From the NCBI GenBank assembly GCA_013364255.1, contig CP054936.1:7272353-7336352 (forward strand): a stretch of DNA of 64,000 bases, in the 5' to 3' direction. The notes under the pieces were generated by a model that had not been told where the DNA came from, did no database searches, and worked only from the letters and a program-made list of their open reading frames with translations. The translations under genes and the position numbers were made by a program. Each line of letters opens with the position of its first letter. The first letter of the stretch is position 1. Source of the stretch: Streptomyces seoulensis (GTDB lineage Bacteria > Actinomycetota > Actinomycetes > Streptomycetales > Streptomycetaceae). This document shows, piece by piece, positions 50,085 to 59,062 of the stretch.

Positions 50085-53000
50085 ATGACGAACGAGCAGC
50101 AGCTGCGCGAGTACCTGAAGCGTGTTCTGGCGGACGCCCGCCGCTCCCAGAACCGGGTGCGCGAGCTGGAGAGCGCGAGCTCGGAGCCGATCGCGATCGT
50201 CGGGATGGGCTGCCGTCTGCCGGGAGGTGCGTCGTCCCCGGAGGAGTTGTGGCGCCTGGTGGCCGAGGAGGCCGACGCGATCTCGGACTTCCCCGAGGAC
50301 CGTGGTTGGGACCTGGAGGGTCTGTACCACCCGGACCCGGACCACTCGGGTACGAGCTACACGCGGGAAGGCGGCTTCCTGGACGACGTGGCCGGATTCG
50401 ACGCCGGGTTCTTCGGGGTCTCGCCGAGCGAGGCGCTGGCGATGGACCCGGAGCAGCGGCTGATGCTGGAGGCCTCGTGGGAGGCGTTGGAGCGGGCGGG
50501 CATCGACCCGGCCGCCCTGCGCGGCAAGCCCGTCGGAGTCTTCACCGGCACCGGAGGCGGCGGCTACCGGTCGGACTACCAGGCGGTTCCCGAGAGCGCC
50601 GAGGCCTATCTGATGGTGGGTTCCCTGGGGAGCGTGGTCTCGGGCCGGGTGTCGTACGCGCTGGGGTTGGAGGGCCCGGCGGTGACGCTGGACACGGCCT
50701 GTTCGTCGTCGCTGGTGGCCCTGCACCTGGCAGCACAGTCGCTGCGCTCGGGCGACTGCTCGTTGGCGCTGGCCGGCGGCGTGACCGTCATGTCCGGGCC
50801 GCGCACCATCGTGGACTCGTCGCAGCAGCGTGGTCTGGCCGCCGACGGCCGGTGCAAGTCGTTCGCGGCCTCCGCCGACGGCACCGGACTCGGTGAGGGT
50901 GCGGGTGTGCTGGTGCTGGAGCGGTTGTCGGACGCGATGCGCAAGGGGCGCAGGGTGCTGGCGGTGGTGCGGGGTTCGGCGGTGAACCAGGACGGTGCGT
51001 CGAACGGGCTGACCGCGCCGAACGGCCCCGCGCAACAGCGGGTGATCCGGCGCGCGCTGGCGAACGCGGGGCTCGCGGCCGCCGAGGTCGACGTGGTGGA
51101 GGCGCACGGTACGGGGACGGTGCTGGGCGATCCGATCGAGGCGCAGGCGGTCATCGCGACCTACGGTCAGGGTCGTAGTGCCGAACAGCCGTTGTGGCTG
51201 GGTTCGTTGAAGTCGAACATCGGTCATACGCAGGCGGCCGCGGGGGTGGCGGGCGTCATCAAGATGGTGCAGGCGATGCGGCACGGTGTGCTGCCGCGCA
51301 CGTTGCATGTGGATGAGCCGACGCCGCAGGTGGACTGGTCGGCGGACACCGTGAAGCTGCTCACGGAGGCCCGGGAGTGGCCGGAGGCGGGGCGTGCCCG
51401 TCGTGCGGGTGTGTCGAGTTTCGGTGTCAGCGGCACGAACGCGCACGTGATCATCGAGGAGGCTCCTCCCGCGAAGCGGACGAGCGAGGAGCCCCCTGAG
51501 CCGGGGGTGTTCGCCGGACCGGACCTTCCGCTGTTGGTGTCGGGGCGTGGCGAGGCGGCGCTCGCGGGCCAGGCCGGCCGACTGGCGGGGTTCGTCGCGG
51601 AACATGCCGAGTACGAACTGACCGACGTTGCACAATCTTTGGCGGCCACGCGCGGTGCGTTGGTCGATCGTGCGGTGGTGGTGGCGAGTGGTCGCGAAGA
51701 GGCGGTGGCCGGTCTTGAGGCCCTGATGCGCGGCGAGCCGAGCCCTGGTGTGGTGACGGCTGTCGGGGGAGCGGTGAAGGGTCGGACGGCGTTTGTCTTC
51801 CCTGGTCAGGGTGCGCAGTGGGTGGGGATGGGGGCGGATCTGCTGGGTGTGTCGGGGGTGTTCGCGCGTCGGTTGGGTGAGTGTGCGCGGGTGTTGGATC
51901 CGTTGACGGGGTGGTCGTTGTTGGAGGTGGTGCGGGGTGGGGGTGGTGTGTCGTGGGATGCGGTGGATGTGGTGCAGCCGGTGTCGTTCGCGGTGATGGT
52001 GTCGTTGGCGTCGGTGTGGGAGGCGTGTGGGGTGCGGCCGGATGCGGTGGTGGGGCATTCGCAGGGTGAGATCGCGGCGGCGGTGGTGGCGGGTGCCTTG
52101 TCGTTGGAGGACGGGGCCGCCGTGGTGGTGGAGCGCAGTCGTCTGATCGCGGCCCGGTTGTCGGGCGGTGGCGGTATGGCGTCGGTCGCCACAGAGGTGG
52201 AGCAGGTCCGTACCCTCCTGGCCGGTCATGACGGTCTGGAGATCGCCGCCGTCAACGGCCCCCAGTCCGTCGTGGTCGCCGGTGACCAGCAGGCCCTGGC
52301 CGCCCTGCTCACCGCATGCGGCGCAGCCGGAATCCAGACCCGGGAGCTGACGTTGGCCAACGGCGTCGCCGGTCACACCGCGCAGGTGGAGGGGATCGAA
52401 GCGGACTTGCGCGCCGCGCTGGCGGACATCACGCCGCGCGCGAGCCGGGTGCCTTTCTACTCGACCGTCACCGGCGAACCGATCGACACGACCACGCTCG
52501 ACGCCGGCTACTGGTACCGCAACCTGCGGCACACGGTCCGGTTCGAAGCGGCCGTCCAGGCGCTGGCGGCAGCCGGCCACCGGGTGTTCGTCGAGGTCAG
52601 CACCGATCCGATCCTGGTGCTGGGCGCCCAGGACGTCTTGAGCGCGTGTGTCACCGCCCCTGTGGTGGTGACCGGCACGCTGCGTCGCAAGGAGAGCGGA
52701 CCGCGCCGGTTCCTGGCCGGTCTCGCGGAACTGCACGTACGCGGTGTGCGCGTCGACTGGCCCGCGGTGCTGGGCGAAGGAGGCCGGCCGGTGGAACTGC
52801 CCACGTACGCCTTCCAGCGCGAGCAGTTCTGGCTGGAATCCGGTCTGGGACCGGAGAAGCCGACGGCGACGGCATCGCCGACGGCCGGCACCGCCGAGCG
52901 GACGGGATTGCTCCAGCGGCTCGCACCGATGTCGCAGGAGGATCGGGACCACACACTGCTGGGCCTGGTCCGTTCCTCGGCCGCCGCGGTGCTCGGCGGC

Positions 53001-53429
53001 GCGTCGAGCGGCGGGATCGCCCCGAACCAAGCCTTCAGCGAGGTCGGCTTCACCTCGCTCATGGCGATCGAACTGCGCAACAGGCTCTCGGAGCTGACCG
53101 AGCTCCGGCTGCCCAGCACCCTGATCTTCGACCACCCGACCCCTACGACGCTGATGCACCACCTCCGGAACGAGCTCTTCGCGGCTGCCGACACCGATGA
53201 GGAGCCGATCCTCAACGAGCTGCGCCGCCTGGAGGAGACGGCCAACGGCCTGAAGCCGGACCAGGTCGCGAGCACCCGGATCGTCTCCCGTCTCCAGGCA
53301 CTGGCCGCACGGCTGGAGGCGGCCGCCGCTTCAGGTCCGGCACAGGAGAGCGACGTCATGACGAAGCTGGAGTCGGCCTCCGCCGACGATCTCTTCGCCT
53401 TCATCGACGAGGAATTCGGAACGGCCTGA
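50085..53429 (+). CDS. Ansamycin PKS subunit D: module 6 (KS-AT-ACP) with atypical AT
   Basis: 1114 residues from the ATG at 50085. N-terminal docking coil QLREYLKRVLADARR, KS about 34-455, AT about 565-915, ACP about 960-1030 (GFTSLMA). No reductive domain, so a ketone should remain. The AT keeps the GHSQG active site but has VAGH (52365-52376, residues 761-764) where methylmalonyl enzymes have YASH and malonyl enzymes HAFH; xAGH variants are associated with larger extenders such as ethylmalonyl-CoA. The first half of this AT is nearly identical in DNA to the methylmalonyl ATs of modules 1, 3 and 5, while about 52240-52455 is different. C-terminal docking tail ADDLFAFIDEEFG. Confidence 0.93.
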   Translation: MTNEQQLREYLKRVLADARRSQNRVRELESASSEPIAIVGMGCRLPGGASSPEELWRLVAEEADAISDFPEDRGWDLEGLYHPDPDHSGTSYTREGGFLDDVAGFDAGFFGVSPSEALAMDPEQRLMLEASWEALERAGIDPAALRGKPVGVFTGTGGGGYRSDYQAVPESAEAYLMVGSLGSVVSGRVSYALGLEGPAVTLDTACSSSLVALHLAAQSLRSGDCSLALAGGVTVMSGPRTIVDSSQQRGLAADGRCKSFAASADGTGLGEGAGVLVLERLSDAMRKGRRVLAVVRGSAVNQDGASNGLTAPNGPAQQRVIRRALANAGLAAAEVDVVEAHGTGTVLGDPIEAQAVIATYGQGRSAEQPLWLGSLKSNIGHTQAAAGVAGVIKMVQAMRHGVLPRTLHVDEPTPQVDWSADTVKLLTEAREWPEAGRARRAGVSSFGVSGTNAHVIIEEAPPAKRTSEEPPEPGVFAGPDLPLLVSGRGEAALAGQAGRLAGFVAEHAEYELTDVAQSLAATRGALVDRAVVVASGREEAVAGLEALMRGEPSPGVVTAVGGAVKGRTAFVFPGQGAQWVGMGADLLGVSGVFARRLGECARVLDPLTGWSLLEVVRGGGGVSWDAVDVVQPVSFAVMVSLASVWEACGVRPDAVVGHSQGEIAAAVVAGALSLEDGAAVVVERSRLIAARLSGGGGMASVATEVEQVRTLLAGHDGLEIAAVNGPQSVVVAGDQQALAALLTACGAAGIQTRELTLANGVAGHTAQVEGIEADLRAALADITPRASRVPFYSTVTGEPIDTTTLDAGYWYRNLRHTVRFEAAVQALAAAGHRVFVEVSTDPILVLGAQDVLSACVTAPVVVTGTLRRKESGPRRFLAGLAELHVRGVRVDWPAVLGEGGRPVELPTYAFQREQFWLESGLGPEKPTATASPTAGTAERTGLLQRLAPMSQEDRDHTLLGLVRSSAAAVLGGASSGGIAPNQAFSEVGFTSLMAIELRNRLSELTELRLPSTLIFDHPTPTTLMHHLRNELFAAADTDEEPILNELRRLEETANGLKPDQVASTRIVSRLQALAARLEAAAASGPAQESDVMTKLESASADDLFAFIDEEFGTA
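51390..52235 (+). repeat. KS-AT linker and first half of AT6 (module 6)
   Basis: Near-identical to the module 3 stretch 35290-36130. Identity ends near 52235, inside the AT and before its specificity motif, and resumes near 52456. Confidence 0.8.
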
Positions 53430-53491
53430 CACTCAGGCAGCTGTTCGGGTGTGGAAAAACTCTGAGTCGTTCCGAATGGAGAGAAAACCAG

Positions 53492-56400
53492 GTGGACAAC
53501 AACGAAAAGCTCGTCAAGTACCTCAAGCGCATGACAGCCGACCTGCACCAGGCGCGCCAGACCATCGCCGAACTCGAGAGCGCCGGGTCCGAGCCGATCG
53601 CGATCGTGGGGATGGCGTGCCGGCTTCCGGGCGGGGTGTCCGGCCCGGAGGAGTTGTGGGACCTGGTGGTGGCCGGTGGGGACGGTGTGTCGGGTTTCCC
53701 GGTGAATCGTGGGTGGGATCTGGAGAACCTCTATCACCCGGATCCGGATCATCCGGGTACGAGTTATACGCGGGAGGGTGGTTTCCTGCACGACGCGGAC
53801 GAGTTCGACGCGGGGTTCTTCGGGATTTCTCCGCGTGAGGCGTTGGCGATGGATCCGCAGCAGCGGCTGATGCTGGAGATCTCCTGGGAGGCGCTGGAGC
53901 GGGCGGGCATCGACCCGGCCGCCCTGCGCGGCAAGCCCGTCGGCGTCTTCACCGGTACCGGAGGCGGCGACTACCGGGCCGAATCCCACGACATCCCCGC
54001 CGGCGTCGAGGCCTATCTGATGACCGGGGTCCTGGGCGGCGTGCTGTCGGGACGGGTGTCCTACACCTTCGGCTTCGAGGGGCCGGCGGTGACGGTGGAC
54101 ACCGCCTGCTCGTCGTCGCTGGTCACCCTGCACCTGGCGACGCAGTCGCTGCGGTCGGGCGAGTCCGCGCTGGCGCTGGCCGGCGGTGTGACGGTCCTCG
54201 CTCCGAACGCCTTCATCGGGTTCTCGCGGCAGCGTGGTCTGGCCGCCGACGGCCGGTGCAAGTCGTTCGCGGCGTCCGCCGACGGCACCGGTTTCGCGGA
54301 GGGTGCGGGTGTGCTGGTGCTGGAGCGGTTGTCGGACGCGGTCAGCAACGGGCACAGGGTGCTGGCGGTGGTGCGGGGTTCGGCGGTGAACCAGGACGGT
54401 GCGTCGAACGGGCTGACGGCGCCGAACGGTCCCTCCCAGCAGCGTGTCATCCGGCGTGCGCTGACGAACGCGGGGCTCTCGGTCGCCGACGTCGATGTGG
54501 TGGAGGCGCACGGTACGGGGACGGTGTTGGGTGATCCGATCGAGGCGCAGGCGCTGCTGGCGACCTATGGTCGGGGTCGTGAGGCGGGTCGGCCGTTGTG
54601 GCTGGGTTCGTTGAAGTCGAACATCGGTCATACGCAGGCGGCCGCGGGGGTGGCGGGTGTGATCAAGATGGTGCAGGCGATGCGGCACGGTGTGCTGCCG
54701 CGCACGCTGCACGTGGACGAGCCGACGCCGCAGGTGGACTGGTCGGCGGGGGCGGTGGAACTGCTCACCGAGGAACGGGAGTGGCCGGAGACGGGACGTC
54801 CTCGTCGTGCGGCCGTCTCCGGCTTCGGGGCGTCAGGCACGAACGCGCACGTCATTCTGGAGCAGGCTCCGGACCAGGCGCCGACCGGCGGCGAACAGGG
54901 GGCACTGGAGGGATCGGTCGTTCCGTTGCTGGTGTCGGGGCGTGGTCAGGCGGCGCTGGCGGGTCAGGCCGGGCGGCTGGCCGGGTTCCTGTCGGAGCGG
55001 GTCGAGTACGAACTCGCTGATGTGGCGCGGTCGCTGGCGGTGTCGCGGGGTGCGTTGGCCGATCGTGCCGTGGTGGTGGCGGGGGGTCGTGGTGAGGCGG
55101 TGGCTGGTCTGGAGGCGTTGGCGGGTGGTGAGTCGGCGCCGGGTGTGATCGTGGGCGGGCGTTCTGTGCTGGAGGATGGCCGGTTGGGGGTGTTGTTCTC
55201 GGGTCAGGGTTCGCAGTGGGTGGGGATGGCGCGGGGGTTGTATGAGCGTTTCGGTGTGTTCCGTGCGGCGTTCGATGCGGCGTGTGGGGTGTTGGATGCG
55301 CGGTTGGCGGGGTGTGTGGAGTTTGCGGTGGCCGATGTGGTGTTCGGTACTGCGGGTACTGCGGGTTCTGCGGGTTCTGCGGGTGTGGCGGGGTTGTTGG
55401 ATCGGACGGTGTATGCGCAGGCGGGTTTGTTCGCGGTGGAGACGGCGTTGTTCCGGTTGGTGGAGTCGTGGGGTGTGTGTCCGGATGTGGTGGGTGGGCA
55501 TTCGGTGGGTGAGGTGGTGGCCGCGCATGTGGCGGGGGTGTTGTCGTTGGAGGATGCGGGGGCGTTGGTGGCTGCGCGTGGCCGGTTGATGGATGCGTTG
55601 CCGGAGGGGGGTGTGATGGTGTCGGTGGCTGCGGGGGAGGAGGAGGTCGCTGCGCTGCTGCCGTCGGGGGTTTCGATCGCCGCGGTGAACGGCCCGCGAT
55701 CGGTGGTGATTTCCGGTGCTGAGGGTGATGTTCTGGCTGTGGCTGAGGAGTTGGCCGGCCGGGGTCATCGGACCAGGCGGTTGCGGGTGAGTCATGCCTT
55801 TCATTCCGCGCTGATGGAGCCGATGTTGGAGGAGTTCGGTGGGGTGGTGGCGGGGTTGGTGTTTAAGTCTCCGCGGGTGGCGATGGTGTCGAATGTGTCG
55901 GGGCGGTTGGTGGATGCGGAGGTGGTGACGCGTCCGGGGTATTGGGTGGAGCATGTGCGTTCCACGGTGCGGTTTGCTGAGGGTGTGGGGGCGTTGCGGG
56001 GGGCGGAGGTGTCCACGGTGTTGGAGTTGGGTCCGGATGCGGTGTTGTCGGGTATGGGTGTGGAGTGCTGGCCGGAGGGGGGTGGGGTGTTTGTTCCGGC
56101 TTTGCGTCGTGGTGGGGATGAGGTGCGGTCGTTGGTGGAGGCGGTGGCTCGGTTGCATGTGCGGGGTGTGCTGGTGGACTGGCGGGTGTTGGTGGGTGGG
56201 GGTGGGGGTTGGCCGGTGGAGTTGCCGACGTATGCGTTTCAGCGGCAGCGTTTCTGGTTGGCGTCGGGTGGGGGTTCGGGGGATCCGGTGGGGTTGGGGT
56301 TGGCGGGGGTGGGTCATCCGATGTTGGGTGCGGTGGTGGAGGTTCCGGCGTCGGGTGGGGTGTTGTTCGTTTCGCGTTGGTCGTCGGGTTCGTTTCCGTG

Positions 56401-59038
56401 GCTGGCTGATCATGCGGTGGCGGGGACGGTGCTGGTGCCGGGTGCGGCGTTCGTGGACCTGGTGGTGCGGGCCGGTGACGAGGTGGGGTGCGGGTTGTTG
56501 GGCGAGTTGGTGATCGAGGCGCCGCTCGTCCTTCCTGAGCGGGGTGGGGTGCAGGTCCGGGTCGCTCTGGGCGAGGCCGACGAATCCGGGCAGCGCACGG
56601 TCGAGGTGCACTCGCGTGCCGAGGACGCCGGCCCCGGTACCCCCTGGACGCGTCATGTCTCCGGCCGTCTCGCCCCGGAAGTCGCCCACGCCGACTTCGA
56701 GTTGACGCAGTGGCCGCCCGCCGGCGCGGTTCCGGTGGAGGGCGCGGCGGAGCGGGCGTACGCGGACATGGCGGAGACGGGCTATGACTATGGACCGGCT
56801 TTCCGGGGTCTGAGCCGGGTCTGGACCCGGGGCGAGGACGTGTTCGCCGAGGTCGTCCTGCCGGAGGAAGCGGGCACGCCCGACGGTTTCGGTGTGCATC
56901 CCGCGCTGATCGACGCCTGCTTCCACGCCGGTGTCTTCCGCACCGACACCGCCGGGCAGGAGCAGCAGCTCGTTTTGCCCTTCGCCTGGAACGACGTGCG
57001 GATCTACGCCACCGGCGCGACCGTGCTACGCGTACACCTCGCCTTCGACGGCCCCGATGTCGTCAGCCTTCGGGCGGCCGATGACGGCGGCGCCCCCATC
57101 GTCTCGGTCGGAACGGTGATCGCCCGGCCTGTAGCGACAGAGCAGTTGCGTGCCGAGGCGGGGTCCGGCTGGTCACGCGATGCGCTGTTCGGGATGGAAT
57201 GGACGGAGGTCGCACTGCCGGAGTCGCCATCGGCGACCGCGGTGCCCGCGGTGCGATCCCCGGCGGACATAGCCGAACTGACGGCTTCCGGCGCCTTCGA
57301 TGGCGCCGCGGTGGTGGACCTGACGACCCGTACGGGAGAAGGGAGCCGGGCGACCGCGCGGGAACTGACCGCTTGGACGCTGGACCTGGCGCAGGCGTGG
57401 CTGACGGAGCCCACTTTGAGCGAAGGGCGGCTGGTGGTGCTGACTCCGCCACCGTCCGACCCGGCGGTGGCGGCCGTCTGGGGCCTGGTGCGTACGGCGG
57501 AGGCGGAACACCCGGGTCGGTTCGTGCTCGTCGCGACCGACGACCCTGACCCCGCCCGGCAGGCCCTGCCAGGAGTGCTGGCCGCCGGAGAGCCTCAACT
57601 TCAGCTGCGGGAGGGAGTCGCGCGGGCGCCTCGGCTGGTGCGTGCCGTCGAGCCCGCCGACGTCGACTCCGGCCGGGAGCTGGACCGCGACGGCACGGTC
57701 CTGGTGACCGGCGGCACGGGCACGCTGGGTGCTCTGGTGGCGCGCCATGTGATCGAGGCGCACGGGGTGCGCAACGTCCTGCTCGTCAGCCGCCGCGGTG
57801 AGCAGGCGCCCGGGGCCGGGGAACTGCGTGACGAGCTGACGGCCCTGGGCGCGAGTGTGCGCGTGGCGGCCTGCGACGTGGCGGACCGGGAGGCGACGGC
57901 CGCGCTCCTCGCCTCCATACCGGCCGAGGCTCCGCTGACCGCCGTGGTGCACACCGCCGGTGTGATCGACGACGGTGTGATCACCGCGCTGACCCCGCGG
58001 CGTCTGGACACCGTCTTGCGCCCCAAGGCCGATGCGGCGCTGGTCCTGGACGAGCTGACCCGGGACCTGGACCTGGCCGCCTTCGTGCTGTACTCCTCAG
58101 CGGCCGGCACCTTCGGGAGCCCCGGGCAGGGCAACTACGCGGCGGCGAACGCGTTCCTGGACGCGCTCGCGCAGCGCCGCCGGGCCGCCGGGCTCCCCGC
58201 CACCTCCCTCGCCTGGGGCGGCTGGGCGGAGAGCAGCGGTATGACGGCCCACCTCAGCCGACGCGACGTCCAGCGGATGTCGCGGGGCGGGGGCGTCGAG
58301 CTGACCAGCGACGAGGGTCTGGAACTGTTCGACCGGGGAGTGCGATCCCCGGCCCCGTTCCTGGTCGCGGCCAAGATGGACTTCACGACGTTGCGGGCTC
58401 AAGCGACAGCCGGCTCCGTCCACAGCATGCTGCGCGGCCTGATCACCGCGCGCCGCCGTACGGTCGAGCCGCAGCGACCGGCCGGACCCCGGCTGGCGGA
58501 GCGCCTCGCCGCCACTTTGCCGGCCCGGCAGGAGGGGGTCCTGCTCGACGTGGTCCGGCGTGAGGTCGCGGCGATCCTCGGTCACGCCTCGGGCGGCCAA
58601 GTGGATGCGGACCAGGGATTCAGCGACATCGGGTTCGACTCCCTGCTCGCCGTCGAACTCCGCAACAAGCTCAATGAGCTGACCACGTTGCGACTGCCCG
58701 CGACGCTGGTCTTCGACCACCCCACGCCGCGGAGCCTCACCCGCTTCCTGCTGGAGGAGCTCCGCCCCGAGGCCAACGAGACCCACGACGTCGCCGACCG
58801 GGAGGCCGACATCCGCAGGATGCTGGCCACCACCCCGATGGCGCGGTTCCAGGAACTCGGACTCATGCCCACGCTCATGGCACTGCTGGACGAGAGGGAT
58901 CCCGGAGCCGCCGGAGCAGCAGGAACAACGGAAGCAGCGGAAGCAGCCGAACAGCAGGGGGATTCCACGTCTCTGATCTTGGAGATGGGCGTCGACGACC
59001 TCATCGCACGCGCGATGAAGGAAACCAGGAACCAGTAG
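53492..59038 (+). CDS. Ansamycin PKS subunit E: module 7 (KS-AT-DH-KR-ACP, malonyl)
   Basis: 1848 residues from a GTG at 53492. The N-terminal docking coil LVKYLKRMTADLHQAR matches subunit D's class. KS about 35-460 (DTACSSS), AT about 565-925 with GHSVG and HAFH (55793-55804) for malonyl-CoA, DH about 940-1220 with HAVAGTVLVP and YDYGPAF, KR about 1400-1580 (GGTGTLG, IDD, GNYAAAN), ACP about 1683-1755. All domains look active, so a double bond is expected. KS start and AT-DH are near copies of module 4. The C-terminal tail reverts to the LVQRAL-like class (VDDLIARAM), matching subunit F's N-terminus. An alanine/glutamate run (AGTTEAAEAAE) precedes it. Confidence 0.94.
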   Translation: MDNNEKLVKYLKRMTADLHQARQTIAELESAGSEPIAIVGMACRLPGGVSGPEELWDLVVAGGDGVSGFPVNRGWDLENLYHPDPDHPGTSYTREGGFLHDADEFDAGFFGISPREALAMDPQQRLMLEISWEALERAGIDPAALRGKPVGVFTGTGGGDYRAESHDIPAGVEAYLMTGVLGGVLSGRVSYTFGFEGPAVTVDTACSSSLVTLHLATQSLRSGESALALAGGVTVLAPNAFIGFSRQRGLAADGRCKSFAASADGTGFAEGAGVLVLERLSDAVSNGHRVLAVVRGSAVNQDGASNGLTAPNGPSQQRVIRRALTNAGLSVADVDVVEAHGTGTVLGDPIEAQALLATYGRGREAGRPLWLGSLKSNIGHTQAAAGVAGVIKMVQAMRHGVLPRTLHVDEPTPQVDWSAGAVELLTEEREWPETGRPRRAAVSGFGASGTNAHVILEQAPDQAPTGGEQGALEGSVVPLLVSGRGQAALAGQAGRLAGFLSERVEYELADVARSLAVSRGALADRAVVVAGGRGEAVAGLEALAGGESAPGVIVGGRSVLEDGRLGVLFSGQGSQWVGMARGLYERFGVFRAAFDAACGVLDARLAGCVEFAVADVVFGTAGTAGSAGSAGVAGLLDRTVYAQAGLFAVETALFRLVESWGVCPDVVGGHSVGEVVAAHVAGVLSLEDAGALVAARGRLMDALPEGGVMVSVAAGEEEVAALLPSGVSIAAVNGPRSVVISGAEGDVLAVAEELAGRGHRTRRLRVSHAFHSALMEPMLEEFGGVVAGLVFKSPRVAMVSNVSGRLVDAEVVTRPGYWVEHVRSTVRFAEGVGALRGAEVSTVLELGPDAVLSGMGVECWPEGGGVFVPALRRGGDEVRSLVEAVARLHVRGVLVDWRVLVGGGGGWPVELPTYAFQRQRFWLASGGGSGDPVGLGLAGVGHPMLGAVVEVPASGGVLFVSRWSSGSFPWLADHAVAGTVLVPGAAFVDLVVRAGDEVGCGLLGELVIEAPLVLPERGGVQVRVALGEADESGQRTVEVHSRAEDAGPGTPWTRHVSGRLAPEVAHADFELTQWPPAGAVPVEGAAERAYADMAETGYDYGPAFRGLSRVWTRGEDVFAEVVLPEEAGTPDGFGVHPALIDACFHAGVFRTDTAGQEQQLVLPFAWNDVRIYATGATVLRVHLAFDGPDVVSLRAADDGGAPIVSVGTVIARPVATEQLRAEAGSGWSRDALFGMEWTEVALPESPSATAVPAVRSPADIAELTASGAFDGAAVVDLTTRTGEGSRATARELTAWTLDLAQAWLTEPTLSEGRLVVLTPPPSDPAVAAVWGLVRTAEAEHPGRFVLVATDDPDPARQALPGVLAAGEPQLQLREGVARAPRLVRAVEPADVDSGRELDRDGTVLVTGGTGTLGALVARHVIEAHGVRNVLLVSRRGEQAPGAGELRDELTALGASVRVAACDVADREATAALLASIPAEAPLTAVVHTAGVIDDGVITALTPRRLDTVLRPKADAALVLDELTRDLDLAAFVLYSSAAGTFGSPGQGNYAAANAFLDALAQRRRAAGLPATSLAWGGWAESSGMTAHLSRRDVQRMSRGGGVELTSDEGLELFDRGVRSPAPFLVAAKMDFTTLRAQATAGSVHSMLRGLITARRRTVEPQRPAGPRLAERLAATLPARQEGVLLDVVRREVAAILGHASGGQVDADQGFSDIGFDSLLAVELRNKLNELTTLRLPATLVFDHPTPRSLTRFLLEELRPEANETHDVADREADIRRMLATTPMARFQELGLMPTLMALLDERDPGAAGAAGTTEAAEAAEQQGDSTSLILEMGVDDLIARAMKETRNQ
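53588..53945 (+). repeat. KS start tract shared by modules 4 and 7
   Basis: The first about 350 bases of KS7 are almost identical to 39045-39402 of KS4, after which the two KS genes diverge. Confidence 0.8.
54923..56575 (+). repeat. Malonyl AT-DH tract, copy 2 (module 7)
   Basis: Near-identical partner of 40391-42053, one 9-base unit shorter in the loop near 55341-55390. Confidence 0.85.
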
Positions 59039-59062
59039 CGGACCGCGAAAGAGGTCAAAGGC

